This document shows positions 22,438-35,399 of a stretch of 64,000 nucleotides of DNA, piece by piece. Positions within the stretch are counted from its first letter, which is position 1, and the number at the start of each line of letters is the position of its first letter. A program made the position numbers and the translations under genes. The stretch spans positions 28,024,001 to 28,088,000 of the forward strand of contig OX579637.1 of NCBI GenBank assembly GCA_951230915.1. Direction: 5' to 3'. Source of the DNA: Antitrichia curtipendula. Lineage: Eukaryota > Streptophyta > Bryopsida > Hypnales > Leucodontaceae. The notes under the pieces were generated by a model. That model saw nothing but the letters and a program-made list of their open reading frames with translations. It was not told the origin of the DNA and made no database searches.

Positions 22438-24344
22438 ATGACGGAAACCCCCGTCCGGAAACCGGCGGTGACCGCCCGGAGTGTCAGTCCAATAATTCCG
22501 TTCAATCCTGATCGTCATAGGGAGTTGAAGGAGGATTTAGAGGTCATGGGCTGTATCGGATTCTTACACCGCCCGTGGGACTTGAAGAGTGAGAGAATGA
22601 TTGAGTAACTCCTTTGCGGAGTTCCCAATCAGTATGAATTGACGGTGAGGGGCCGCCCGAGAGCTTGGACTCAAGAACTCTGGGCCGGAACATATTTTGC
22701 CGTTGATAGGGGACTCGGATGGGCGGGATGGACGGAGAAGTTTGCGGCGGAAAGGTTCCAGAACTTTGCCGACCCAAAAGAGGGATACGCGGCAACCGAT
22801 TTTGTCTTTGCCCGGGATCAGCAACTCTTAGAGTTTCTGATTTCCATCCTGTATCCGGAGAAACCTAGTCGGGTGACCATCACGGTGGCGAATACCATTT
22901 TTGGAGCTTTAGGAAATAGGATAAACCCGCCCCCAAGACCCGTGAACTGGGGCGGACTTATCCACACAATTGTGGATAAGTTAGCGAATGGGATTGCAGG
23001 ACGGAAGTCCAGTCCCATTAGCCCTTACCTTTTTCACATATACCACCGGATGGAGACCCTGAGCGAGCCGAAGCAGCTCATGTACTAGAAAGGGGAAAAT
23101 TCCTCAAGTACGGACTGAAGCCGGAAGCTGAGCCGGAGGAGCCAGAGTCAGAGGAAGAGGAGATTGCGGAGGAGACGTAGATCACTCCTGAGAAGGCCGG
23201 ACCCAGCAGACGGAAGTCCACCGATCGGGCTTCGTGAGGAAAACAAGTGGCAGAAGGTTCCGTCCAACCGAAAAGTCCAAACCCGGATACAAATCCGGTC
23301 GAGAACGCCATACATTGGTTGCGAACGACGAGGACATTGAACGACCGGATGGCGGCAATTCTCCAAGACGTCTGCAATACGTTAGGAGTAAATGACGAGA
23401 GGGAGATCTTAGCCGCCATCGCACGGAGACCTAAATCGGAAGAAGACAAGGTCCTGTACACCCAGATCCGGACTCTTCAGGAGGAACGGAACCAATTCCG
23501 GAACCAGCACCAGTGATCGGAACACGAGATGCACATCGCGAACCGGAAGGCGACGGAGGCAATGGCTCTAGTGCGGAAGTTGGGAGACCGAGTCGACCTT
23601 CCAGCCAGTACCATCTCGAGGGCCCAACTCTAGAACTCCCAGATGGTGGCCTAAGGACACATCACCGGAATGAAGGTGGTACTCATACTGACAAATTTCG
23701 AGGCCCGGATGGAGGGAGTGCTCAAGGAGATGCGGCAGCTTATCGGGAGCCTCAACCCGAACCTGCTTGACCAAGCGATGTTTGCGGATCTTCCGAGAGG
23801 AGAGTTCCAAGAAACTCCAGGCGCCGGAACTTTGACGGAGAAGAAGAATCCGGGAATCCAGACTCGTGTGGTGACTTATCCGGAAGTCACTACACCGAAG
23901 GACGCGGGCACGCAAACCACCGTGATCGAGGAGGCATCCGAAAGGCAGGCGGTGGTAAACCTGTTTCCGCCTCTCCAGTTGACGGAGACGGAAGCTAAGG
24001 CCATAGTAGCAGCAAGTGTCAGAAACCCAGCCCGGACCGATCTGGATAGGTTTTTGCACATGCGAAACACTCCTCCGTCAGCAAATCCGGACAACACCGT
24101 CATCAATTTGACGGAGACGAAGTCGACGCGGCAAAGGCAAACGAGGTTTGAAGAGCCGGTGGAGATCGAGGAGATGGAAGAGGAATCCGCCGAGTCTCAC
24201 TCCCAATCTGAAGAAATGGATTCGGATCCGCCTCAGATCCAAACTCGGTCCGCAACGAAGAGGACTCCACCAAAAGCGACTACCCGAAAGCCAACTCCTG
24301 CGAATCTTAGGGCCGGGCCATCGACGAAGAAACCCCGCAAATGA
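22438..24344 (+). pseudogene. Retroelement gag-like protein, copy 3 (broken)
   Basis: ATG at 22438 (MTETPVRKPAVTAR). The N-terminal domain matches copies 1 and 2: FLHRPWDLKSERMIE, KEGYAATDF, LEFLISILYPEKPSRVTI, ANTIFGALG and PISPYLFHIYHRM. TAA at 22606 interrupts it where the other copies read through. A TAG and frame shift occur near 23086, another frame change near 23515, and a final frame (about 23670-24344) ends in a very basic tail (TKKPRK). The overall plan is conserved domain, acidic linker, helical part and basic C-terminus of nuclear-localisation type. Confidence 0.62.
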
Positions 24345-25453
24345 CTAGTGCGGATTGTTGCCTTGGTAGTTAGGATTTTGTCTTATTAGTTATTTTTGAA
24401 ACGGGTAACCCGGACTGTGGGCCCCTAGTTCCGGACCTTTAGGATTTTAACGGCTTTCCGTTTTAGCCGGAACGGTTATTAGGACCGTTAGCCGGATTTC
24501 TAGTTGGCCGCTGGCCGGGTTTTATGTGGGCCTTTTTGGCCACTTTTTGATTGTTTTAAAGGGCAGGCCGGCTTGTTGCCCTGTCATTCCCTTTCTTGTC
24601 ATTTAATCGGAGCTTACCGGAGATCAGCTTGATCACTCTTTTGCGCATTGCGTTTATGATTAAGTTGCATTCTGGTTCGTGAGTGAGAGTGTACAAGAGG
24701 GAGTCTGGATTCTTTGATTGACGGATACATATGCTGTGACGGAAGAGCCTTAGACGTGTGAAAGAGGAGTTGTGCGTGGTGCCTTTAATTTGCTGGAACG
24801 GCGATCCGGTGGAAGCCTGTTACGGGTGAGGGTGCAAGTCCGAAAGTCCAGGGAGGATTCCGTGCGGAGATAAGCAACCGCCAGAGGAATTATTCCAGCC
24901 ATCGGAAGGTCTGCCAACCTCCGGAGCAGTCGAGAGCTAAGAAGTCAGCACTACAATCCGGAAAGTCTAGATCTGTTGTGGTAGTAAGGTGGATCTATCA
25001 AGACCTTGTGTGACCAACTTTCCGGATAAGTCATCCGGAAGGTTGTGAGGGTACGGATTTCTACCTTTGCTATTACGGTATAATTCTTGGGTGTTTGTTT
25101 TGGTTATTACGGATAGAGAGTGTGAATTAGGAATAGTGAGTCCCTGCCCCCTGAGGGTGAAACAAGGGTATCTAAAACCAGTTACTTAGAGAGTCGGAAC
25201 CGGATTCCGGAAGAGGACGGATCCGGACTAGAATCCGGAAAATACTAGTTTCCGGAAGATAGCGATAGATTGTACAGATTGCTTGGGGTGTTTTGAAAGT
25301 GATCCGGATACCCAAAACTTGCAGCAACATAGTAGAATTCCCTGGGACGATAACTCGTGTCATCTTACCACATTTTTGTGTTAAAGATACGTACGTGCTA
25401 ATTACGCGTGCGACAAGTAGATCCAACACATGCACATGACGTTAGTGCGATTG

Positions 25454-25534
25454 CTTAACTTGACTCGAGTTAGAATGTTGAACAGCATGCAGGGAACATG
25501 ACAAGATTGCAAGCTTAACTCGACTGGAGTTAAT
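25454..25534. promoter_or_regulatory. Two A-type palindromes in gene A's module-joining intron
   Basis: Sites at 25454-25474 (core CTTG-ACT-CGAG) and 25514-25534 (core CTCG-ACT-GGAG), both with TTAA-type outer arms, lie in the intron that joins the ParB-like and methyltransferase-like modules. One begins 14 bp inside the donor at 25548. Gene B has two palindromes in the matching intron. Confidence 0.6.
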
Positions 25535-25548
25535 GACTAGTAACATAC

Positions 25549-26985
25549 GAGGAAAAGTGACGCATTTGTTGCGTCCACTCTCGTCTTGGGCACAGACTTG
25601 GCCATCTTCCTGAGCTCCATGGGCTCCCTCCGTGGCACAGGGCTTCCCATACTCGTCCACATGAACCGTGAAGCCAGTATGTTTGCCGCCTAGGTTGGCA
25701 TGAAGTTCTGAAAATGGTTCACACGGTTGTAGTATGCAAAAAATTTCCGTATGATACTGTCCTCCCTGTTCCACATGACGAAGCATTCCCACACCTTGTA
25801 CTTGTCCATCTTGTCCTGGAGAAATGAGGTCTATCAGCTAGATTCTCTTGGAGGCCTCCACACAGTGCTGCTCGTTCACCATCCAAAACTTCCTAGCCTT
25901 TATTTCCTCAAACGTTTGCAACTTTTCTTTATATTTTGAAGATAGGCGCAAAGGGTCATTTTCTTGTCAAGGTCAAGAATGTTGATGAGGAAGTTCACCA
26001 TTTTTTTGATGCCCGGGTCTTCCTATTCCCGGATATTTAGATTTTGTGACAGCTTCTCCAGTTGATCGATTGGAATCAGGAATTTCTCCCCAATCTTTGT
26101 GATGTACGAGTTAGTGCAGACCGACCAGTAATCTGCATATGATTTGCATGCCTCCTTGTAGTCTATTTTGTGAACACTTCCGCCAAGATCCTGGAGGATG
26201 TTCACAATCTCTGACGCCATGCTGTTCTCCGGCACTAGAAGGTTCTTGAAAACTGGCTTCTTCCCTCTATTCTTTGGTGCCGTTGGAGGAGTCATCGCGG
26301 GATCCCCCCAACTATACTTCTTTGTTTGCTTGAGTTGCATGTGACTGCGACCAGTCTCAGGAGTTGCTATGGCAAGGGGACCCTGGCTGCCACTATGACT
26401 ACTGTAGACTGTTATCAGAGAAATGGGCTGCATTCTCTGAGCCTTATTCTCGAGGGTGGCCTTCATGTGGTTGAAGTCCTTAATCAAGGCGTTCACCTTA
26501 GATGCTAGCGTCATAGAGGTAAGCGGCCCCCCTCTTTGGGCTTTCCACTGATTTTTCTTTAGGTGCTGCTCGATGTCTTTCTGCAGTTCCTGGTAGTCCG
26601 TGTTGTTAAGGGACTTGTAGTACGTAGACACGGAGAAATGTATTTTCCGGCTGTTCACTACGTACGAGAAGTAGTACTCTTCTTCTTGCTCGGGGTTCAT
26701 GGTTTTGCAGCACACAAATATTAGGCCACCGGGACCGGTGATGACCTCGCGTACAACCTCAATCAATGTCACCGGTAGGTTATTTTCGACCTTCTTGTAC
26801 TTTGTCCTGAATGACAGATTCTTATTCATCGGCACCAGGACAAGAGTCCAGTACTCCACCTCCATCGGGTCCTTCCACTCCCGGAACTCGCCAAGCATGT
26901 CGGCGTCACTGTAGTCGTCTTTGTCTTTGTAAAGGATTTGGAATCTCTTTAAGTAAACCTCGAGACTACTGATCTGGTCCTCCAT
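25549..26985 (-). pseudogene. N-terminal domain and ParB-like module of gene A
   Basis: A 320-codon open frame (26023-26985) has an N-terminal domain (VEYWTLVLVPMNKN, YYFSYVVNSRKIHFSV, LKKNQWKAQRGG) and enters the ParB-like fold at GEKFLIPIDQLEKL. Beyond a TAG at 26023 and a frame change it continues FWMVNEQHCVEASKRI, TAG (25838), then a third frame with IIRKFFAYYNRVNHFQNF, MPT, TAG (25690), AANILASRFMW. The N-E-Q-H motif aligns with gene B (I-N-G-stop-H) and with D-G-N-H of gene D. The TAG at 25838 aligns with Gln in gene B, and the TAG at 25690 aligns with a TAG in gene B at a probable Trp. Confidence 0.65.
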
Positions 26986-27012
26986 GCTTGCAGCGAAACA
27001 ACACCGGAACCG

Positions 27013-27687
27013 TTTAACTCGAGCCGAGTTAAGCTACATGAGGACGTGATACGGTCACTACATGGGGACAATCTTCTTGTATGTTCAATTATTTCTTGTT
27101 CTGTTGTGGTGGTTTATCTCAAACCGAGTTAAACTAGTTAGGACTGTCTGTCGACATCGTCCTCTTCTTCTACATGTCCTATATTCACATTCCGTACTTT
27201 AGCACAAGGAGATTTACGTCCTCACGGCATGTCCCGTTGTTGTTTATCTCGGACCGAGTTAAAAGGTCTGTGTTTCTGGTTCTCTGTAGCCTTTGTCGTG
27301 TTTGTGGTGTATACTTGTCTATTTCTTAATGCGTACTCGTCATGAGTATCCGGACAGAACACTGGGTCGTCTACATTGGGAGGGGTACATTTTAACTCGC
27401 TTCGAGTTGAATATATTTACTAGGACATGTTTTTGTTAGTCGTTTGATTGTGTTGTGTTGTCTTACTTGTTTAATTTGGTTTGAGTTAAGGTTGTTAGTT
27501 AGGAAGCTGTTTCCTTCAGTATTCGTTGGGGTGGTTTCGTGTTTGGTTTTTGTGTGTTCAAGAGTCATTTAATTCGGGTTGAATTAAAATTGGCTCACGT
27601 CTTGACGTATTTTAACTTGACTCGAGTTGAAATGTCAATCCAAGGGCCTCTGATTAAGTTTAAACATACATTGCATCGAGTTAAAAC
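27013..27687. promoter_or_regulatory. A-type palindrome array in gene A's leader intron (8 sites)
   Basis: Seven clear sites and one weak site of the form TTTAACTCG, 3 nt, reverse complement: 27013, 27113, 27243, 27391, 27470, 27568 and 27611, with a half-site near 27671. The site at 27014-27032 has perfect 8-bp arms around AGC. The array ends about 28 bp upstream of gene A's ATG and the acceptor-like GCTGCAAG, so it probably lies in a leader intron. Spacing is irregular (50-150 bp), unlike a satellite, and the sequence between sites is not repeated. Confidence 0.8.
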
Positions 27688-27789
27688 ATATATTGCAAAG
27701 ACCAAGAAAAACATTGTTGTTCAGCTCAATTGTAACCTTGTACTAACAACCAAAGACATGAGATATTTTTTGAATCAAACATCATCTTA

Positions 27790-28080
27790 ATGCAACAAAA
27801 AGCAAGATCCTACAACAACTACAAAAACAAGAACGAAAACAGAATCAGAAACAGAATCCACAAAAACAACAAAAACATAAACGAAAACAACAAGAACAGC
27901 GAGATCTACAACAAGAACAACGACATCTAGAGCAAGATCAATTAGATCTACAACAAAAACTTGAAAGAGAAACAGAAACAACAAAAACATAAACATAAAT
28001 AAAAACAACAAAAACATCAAGATCTGCAATACGAACAACGACATCTACAGCGAGAAATCTGACAGGAAAGACTCCTACTG
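27790..28080. repeat. Purine-rich low-complexity tract
   Basis: A and AAC-rich sequence on the plus strand (ACAACAAAAACA-type words), with AGATCTACAACAA repeated at about 27902 and 27944 and ACGACATCTA repeated near 27921 and 28035. The open Leu/Val/Phe-rich frame on the minus strand is a by-product of the composition. Confidence 0.65.
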
Positions 28081-28640
28081 CATTCAACAAACCCTAGAAA
28101 CCCAAGTGCAAGCCGAATGCAAGCCGAAACTTGAATACAAAGCAGTTGACCTCTACTAAAATTCGAATGCAAACTTGAATGCAAACCCGAATGCAAGCAG
28201 TTGAGAGAAAGTTTGAAATGGAGAAATGCAAAAGATCAAACTCACCAACAAAAGATGATCGTTGCTTGAATTTGCCGCCGCTGCCTCCAAAGCATGCACC
28301 GATGCACACACACACAAAACACGCCCACAAAACAACGCTCAGGAAAACAAGGGTTGCTCCAAAAACGCTGAAGATTGCTTCAAAAAATCGCTCCACCAAT
28401 GCTCAAAAACTACTCCAAGACGCGTCCACGCGGAAGAAAAACAAAACAAGCCCACGGGGAAGCAGAATCGGGGAGAAAATCAACAACAACAATTGGGAAG
28501 AAAATCAAACCACAACGAAGCAAAACCAAAGCAAAACCAAGGAAAACCAAGCGGGAATGAAGCGGAAGAAAATCGGGAGAGATGACCCCTACGCCACGCC
28601 GCCAAGCCCTGGCCCCTAAAACCGTGGTCCTCAAGTCATG
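28081..28640 (-). other. GC-rich leader region of gene A, possible promoter/5' exon
   Basis: GC rises sharply between about 28260 and 28625 (GCCGCCGCTGCC, CGCCACGCCGCCAAGCC) between the palindrome array and the AT-rich spacer. The matching position in element B (55690-56380) is also GC-rich. I infer the promoter and untranslated first exon of gene A, but no TATA box stands out. Confidence 0.35.
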
Positions 28641-29951
28641 GCCCTAAAATTGTGGCCCCATAATCATGGAATTTATTTTTCCTTTCTTTTGATTTGAAAA
28701 AAATTGACGTGGAATCTAACACAAGTGGTTTGTAATGTTCAAAGCATTTTTGAATTCCTTATGAATTTCTAAGTAATTGTACCATAGGAATGTATTTATG
28801 ATTCTAGGCCTTGTAAAACCCATACACATCCAGTTTGAAAATAAATATGACTTGTCTAAAAACAAGCAGTGTAAAATTCAAAAAGCAATACATTCAAGGG
28901 ACCTAAATGTGATCCTTACTAAACTTAAACAAACCCTAAATTTGTTTAACAATTGTGAAAAAAACAATTGGCTTAATTATACTCTTATACTAGTGGTAAT
29001 TCATTTTAGACCACTTACTATCCATTTTAGAGCTCTCTACCTGATTGTTTAAAGAAGATGGTTGCAATAATCTTTAAATGACAAGCTCATAAACTTAGAA
29101 ATCATTTGTTTTGTCACATGCTAAAGTCTTGGAATAAAATCATTTAAAAGCAAAGTTTTAAAATTTTAATTAGAGTTCCTCAATGACTATTTACTATTCC
29201 ACTGTTTCATTCTAGTATATTTGAGGTTCATTCTCAAGAGCCCTTAACATTAAAAAAACAAGAATTACAAAGGATACCCTTGCACAAAATCTTGAAAGCA
29301 AAATCACAATCATTCATTTTCAAAATTGAATTTTTGATACTAAAACTAGAATCCAACAATAATTTTATAAATGTAGAAACTATAAAAGATAATAACCTGG
29401 TTAATTTTATTTAGCTTCAAAGTATTGTAAATAATAGAATTTGGTGTCCTAGAGATTCATGAGCTAACAAAAAGTTTGGAAAAAAATAACATAATAAAAA
29501 TTCCATTATATTCTTTCTTTAACCCTTAAAGGACCAATGAGCCCTCTTTGATGTATGCTAGTTATCATAACCTATGTGGGAAGCTTTTTTTCATGTCATT
29601 CTATAAAATATTACATTCAAAGGTTATATGTTTCTTATTTCAATATCAAAATGGGCAACAAAAAATTTGTTATAAAAAATAGATTAATATTTGTTTTTGG
29701 AGATTGTATAGATGAATACCTACTAAAATACTGTATATTTGAACCATTTAATTCAACACTCACTTGACCCTAAACCTTATTATTTGAATGAGTTCATAAA
29801 AAGATCTCATATTGGATTTATTAAATCACACCTAAAATAATAGCATTTACCTGCTTCAAATATGAATTTTGAATTAATTTTAGATCCTACATAAATACGT
29901 ACATAACCAAAAGATTAAGAACAAAAGTTTTATGTTTTAAATTTTAAGTGT

Positions 29952-29982
<31 letters not shown>

Positions 29983-32900
29983 GTATGTATATATATCAAA
30001 TACATGTTTATTTATATCAAGTATATACTTGCTTTAAATTTAATTTTTGAATTAATTTTAGACCCTAAATCTACAAATAACAAAGAAATAAGACATTAAA
30101 AATGAAAGCTTTATCTTTTTAAATGGTTATATATATATAGAACAATATCATGTACTTTTATTAAATATGAGATTTGAATTAATTTTAGATCCTACTTCTA
30201 TATAGAACTAAGAGATTACAAATAAAAAATAAAAAAATTAATGTACCTTTTGCATATAGTAAATGTTTTATATACATATGTAGTTGTTTATAAATTCATT
30301 ATATGTTTTCAATTTTTTTTGGTCTTGGAGGGTGTCAATTCGAAGAAAGAGTCATCCAGGTCACGTTTAAATTTGAATGTGTAATCCTTTAACGACAGAC
30401 TTATAACCTTGGAAATCATTTGTTTTGTCATCGCCTCGAGCGAATTCTTGGATTACAATAATTTAAAAGCAATGTTTGCAAGTCAAACCACTACAGATGG
30501 TTTTTCCTTTTCACACGAAATTGAGAAGATGAATAGTTACATTTTTGTCCTACCAGGGGACATTTTGTCATTGATCAGCAATAAAAAGGTACTCCACGAC
30601 ATGTATGGCATAAGCCACTAATCCTTCACAAGAGTAGAAGTCCATATAGGGCCTCCCATTTTGTGGAGCACTTCTGAAGAATTCTAAGGATTAAAAAATA
30701 CCACAACAAAAGACTACCGAATTTCCTTCTAAGGAAATTTTTTATTTGATTGTATGGCAACAAAAATGGTGCCACTTGAAGTATTACAATTGTTTTCCTT
30801 ACAGTCGTATAGACTTATATTTAAAATTATGAAATGAATCTACCAAAATTGAAGTATGAAGTGAAATTGAAAGAAAGGTTATTTTGTCAATTTTCTTTCC
30901 GTCGAGACAACTAAAAGCCATATTATGTAATAACTGAGCAATATGCGGAATAAAAACTTTGTGCCTTGTCTAAAGTGTTTGGGTTTAAGGTTGTGCAATT
31001 CTGAAGACCATTGACAAGGACTACAAAGTAAAGACACATAAATTAATTTATAAATGTCTACAATTAAATAAATAAAAAATAAGATCTATAAAATTTCTTT
31101 TAAAAAACGTTTAATAGAATTCCGATACATCAACATACAAAAATCCATCCTGAACTTCTTCCAATAAAGCCAATTTTAGTTAAATAATGAACGAACTATG
31201 TATTTCAGCCTTTCTAAGGTTTGTACATATTATTTATTAAAGAAATGGGTATCTCTTGATTTGCAAAATTAATAGTGAATTCGTACTTTCAATCAAGCAT
31301 TCCAAATTCTAATATTCAAATTTATTCATTTTTGGTGAATAAATTACTAAAGTTATTTTTTAACATACTACATTTTTGAAATCAATTGATAATGATTTTT
31401 TTTAATTCAATTGCATAGATATGTAGACATATAGATTTCAAACTACTCTGAACCTTCTAAAGTAATAAAGAAATGAGCAATAAAGTGTTGTGCCTTTGGA
31501 AAGTCTCATATGCCCCAACTATGAAGAAATGAATAACTCTATGTAAGAACTTTAAATTTTTTCAAGATATCTCTAAATCTCTAAATTTCTCAAAATAATT
31601 GTATCATCATGCTCAAGTGTTATGAAATCAGGTACCATGAAAAGGACTAATAGAAAAATCAAATTACAACTAAAGATATCTTTTAAAATTCCAAATTCAG
31701 TTATTATCATGCCAACATCAACATTTTTGTAGAGAAAATTGTGAAACTTTTCTTAAGACACTCATCAGAGGGAAGCTATGCATATGGTTGTTTTGTACTA
31801 TGTGTGTAAGCACTATAATTAAGAAGATTCTTCACCAATGTTTGTCAATGAATTATCATATATTATCATGAATTTTAAACTAAAAATATCAGCAGAAACA
31901 AGAATATAGTCTCTTGAAATTGAAATTTGTTGTGCTCATTAATTTGCATTTACATAGGGCTGCTATGATAATTCTGTTGAACAAAACAAAACAATTCAAA
32001 TACAACTTGTACAAACACATATGAAGAAGTCATTCCATGATGGCAAGTGTTTACGAAATGTATGTCTTCATTAAATTTTAAACACTTGTGTTCCAATTTT
32101 AGAACCTTATGCATGTAATGCACAAGATATTTGCATTCAAAGGGTTTAGGTTAAAATAGTTTTATTGCAACTTGCTTGATTAAAGTTTTTGCCTTTGGAT
32201 ATTTTGAATTTCAAATTTCTGTACTTTTGATGTTGGTTTTCAGAAATTTTAGTTGAGTAGTCTAGTTTAGAATCTAAGAAAAGAATTTCAAGGAAGAACA
32301 CTAAATTATTTGGATTCAAGGTATTAGAAGATTGTTAAGTACAAATACATTTAAAATTCAAGAAAAAACTAAAACATCCATAACTCTAAGATGGAATTGA
32401 AATACAAGAATCTCAACGGTCAAATGGTTCTACCAAGCAAAACTAACCCTATGCATGAATTTGTTTTTGTAATTGTAAAAAAAACATTGACAAAAGAATC
32501 ATATAAGTTATTTTTTGAAAAAGATTCCTATATTGTGCTGCCTTCCAACCTCCACTTTGGGCTCATTGTGCTAAGTATAACCTTTGGTCCATGTCATTGA
32601 TTCAAATAAAAAGTATATATCCATGAAGCATTGGACATCTTTAAAAAGGTTAAAAAAAAATTCAATACAAATTCACTTGAAACAATAGTAATGTATTTGG
32701 ACTCAACTTATTCTTCACAGGCCGGAACAAAAAATCCTTTTGGAGGTGAAGACCCAGGGCCATTTCTTACTTCACCTTAAAACCCATGTGTTGAAAGTTT
32801 TGCAATTAATGTACAAACCAAGCTCAAACAAGTACTACAACTTGTGAGTATGTTGAAGACTTCAATTTCAAAACCAAATTAAATTGTATGCAAATGTGTT

Positions 32901-35399
32901 TTGTTTTGAGAATGTCATGTATTGTTGAGCATGGGCCATTTGCGTATTACTTTCTTATTTTTTTGAAAAACCCATAACAACAATAATTGAACTATTGTAC
33001 AAACAAAGCACCAAAAAAATTGGTAATATAGAAGTGAATTACTTATGGTTTTAGAAGTTCATTCTCTACTTAAAAGCCATGTGTATAAAAAAAACTTTAC
33101 ATGCTCACTTGTTTCTCCAACTAGTAATTGTGGGGACATGTCTTACAAAAATTATTAAAATTTTGAGAGCAAAATACTAAGTGAAAATCCTCTTCATATC
33201 CAAATAAGTCAGTATGTCAAACTTTGTGGCATAAGGGAGTAACCTTCATTTACATTCAATCACAGATTAAATTGATTTAGTACATTCAAATGAATGGTTC
33301 ATTTGATGGCCTTCACATGAACTTAAATCAATCAATATTTGTCCTTCATGTGAGCATGCGTTAATCAAGTTCAATTATTCATGATTAATTATGAGAGGTA
33401 CAAATTCTTACAAATGACTAATGTATCCCATGCTATCATGAATTCACGTAAGAGTATAGAAAATAAGTTGTTGCAACTCAAAGAGTTCTGTAGCAGCCAA
33501 TAAATATTTAATTCACAATACCTACACTTATGAATGATCAAAGTAGGGTAATGAAAATCCTAATTTGGTAAATAATTAGGCATGCTACACGTAAGGAAAA
33601 AATTCTTTTGCAAAAAACCTTTTCACTATACAATATATACATGTACATTATAACAATGTGTTTCATAAAAAAATTGAATTCAATTCAATAATAAAACAGA
33701 CTAAGCGACTAAATCATATGACAAGGATGAATACAATAAAATTCTACAGAAGTGAGTACTTTTACGAATTGTTTTTTAGAGAGCACAAAATAGTTATTAT
33801 ATAATTTTTAAAGTTCCAATGATTTAGAGAATACACACAACATGCAATGTATTCTTCAAAGAGAATTAAAATAAACAAAGCATTTACAGTGAGTATCCTA
33901 AAGCTGGAAAAAAATTGGATTTTCATCTCCACATCTTTAGTTCTTTGTATTTGTTGTAAATTTGTCTTGGAAGTGCATGGTGAGCATTTATAAAACGTTC
34001 ATCCATAAAAATAGTTTGTAGAAGTTTTTTCTTTTTCATGTATACATATTTCCTTAGAAGAAAAATTCAAGGGCAAAACAAATAGATCATGCTTAAATAT
34101 GAACATCATATTTTCAATATGCTCCTCAGTGAATAGACTTCTGCTACAACCCCCACACCTTCATTAACTAAATTTTTCTAGCTTTGCATCTTTCTATCTA
34201 AAAACATTTGCACTATTGTTTTTGGATTTTATATTAATCTTCTATGTTGAAGAAATGATCTAGTGAAAAAAAATCTATCACAAAATTTAATTTCCACTCA
34301 TGAAAAAAATACTAAGTATAAGTACACTCAAGATTGATCCCTCAATTAAATAATGAACAAATCTAACATGGAATTGAAACATGGTAATTTTAATGGTAAG
34401 GTTGTTCTAGCAAACAAAATTAACCTTCCCTAACCTTTTTTCATTAATTTTTAAAAATTTAAATTAAAAAATGGATTTTAGAAAGTATATCTTGAAGAAG
34501 ATGCTTCAATATTGTTAAAATTGACATTATCCATAACATCCTCATCTGTAGTCCAAAAATAATGAATAAAAGGTTCTTATGTAAGCAAAAAGATGATCTT
34601 TGAGATTAAAATATAAAAAAACAAAAACTCAAGTTCATTTATTCTATATTTTGGGATGCCCGTGGTTTTTTTTTTTAGACTCATTGTCATTGTGGCATAC
34701 CTTTGCTTCCATGTCTCCTACTGAAATAAGAACTATCTTTCTAGAAAATGAATCGCATTTCCTATCTTCAAAAGCAGTTTTACAAAACCATGCAAAAATT
34801 CGAGATTATATGAGCATACCCAAAATCTAAAGAGCCCCCTTTAACTAGGAGCTTTTTGGACTTTAGAGATTAATGGACCCTAAACTTCTTGAGAATTAGT
34901 TGTATAGTCCACCTTAGACATGCCAAATGCAAGAATGGGCACACATGTATTCAAGTTTTGATGGAAATATGTCCATTTGGGCATTTTCAAACTAAATTTC
35001 TTTGAACAAACCTGACCTGTGTGGACCACCCCTAAATCCTAAAATCCTAAATACCGTGCAAATGTTAAGGAATTCTCAAGTCTCTATGAATTTGAAAGTT
35101 CAAAAACTACTCCCCCCTTGTGGCAATGGCACGTTGCACACCATTCATTTTTTGGAAAACACTTTTGGAAATAGAACCCTAAACCCTAAACTCCAAACCC
35201 TAAATAATGTTACATATTGTAATTTTTCCTTTGTAACTAAAAGTTTGGAAATGGTTACCAACTTTTTAGTTAAAAATTTGAAATGTTATATCACTAATGG
35301 GGATTTATAAATCCTCTTAGTGTGTATTTAAGGAATAGTATACTATAATTTTGGTTTTGTTAATTTATGGTACACTAGTGGTTTTTATTAACACTGTGT
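28641..35399. other. AT-rich spacer without genes
   Basis: Nearly 7 kb of strongly AT-rich DNA with no open frame above about 100 codons and no recognisable protein, RNA gene or transposon end. It holds internal duplication (the stretch around AAATCATTTGTTTTGTCA at about 29100 and 30412) and telomere-like AAACCCTAAA words near 35178-35205. ACCTGACCTGTGTGGACCACC near 35010 recurs near 37189. It separates the two divergent genes of element A. The matching spacer in element B is 56.4-62.3 kb. Confidence 0.55.
29952..29997. repeat. TA/TATG microsatellite
   Basis: An uninterrupted (TA)n run of about 24 bp followed by TATG-interrupted TA repeats. A simple sequence repeat within the AT-rich spacer. 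Confidence 0.9.

Larger units (their letters stand above)
22016..25415 (+). mobile_element. Gag-like retroelement copy 3, 3400 bp, inserted in an intron of gene A
   Basis: Begins TGTGACG and ends TGCGACA, with the 5-bp duplication AGTAG at 22011-22015 and 25416-25420. It sits a few bases upstream of the acceptor at 22005, in the intron between the ParB-like and methyltransferase-like modules. It encodes one gag-like protein (broken, 22438-24344) behind a TATA box, then about 1 kb of noncoding DNA whose last part matches the mirrored left ends of copies 1 and 2. No polymerase genes. Long direct terminal repeats were not found by eye. Confidence 0.75.
20912..26985 (-). pseudogene. Gene A: ParB-like plus methyltransferase-like gene, interrupted and 3'-truncated
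   Basis: The minus-strand gene starts at ATG 26985, 27 bp or so after an acceptor-like GTTTCGCTGCAAG. The ParB-like module runs to a donor (GTATGT) at 25548. The intron holds two palindromes and has been invaded by the 3.40-kb element at 22016-25415. The next exon starts after TATCAG at 22004 and runs to about 20912, where a donor-like GTATGC follows. The AdoMet-strand exons known from gene D are missing. It aligns piece by piece with gene B. In-frame TAGs occur at 26023, 25838, 25690, 21924, 21858 and 21251, plus frame shifts near 25930, 25820 and 21600. It forms the left arm of the proposed two-gene element with the DUF7869-like gene. Confidence 0.68.

Noticed and set aside
24780..24960. 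Group-II-intron-like words (GTGAGGGTGCAAGTCCG)
   Set aside because: No reverse transcriptase, no domain V hairpin recognised; it lies in the 3' noncoding part of the gag-like element.
27787..28044. Minus-strand Leu/Val/Phe-rich frame resembling a membrane protein
   Set aside because: Produced by an AAC/AAG-rich low-complexity tract; no start context or conserved feature.
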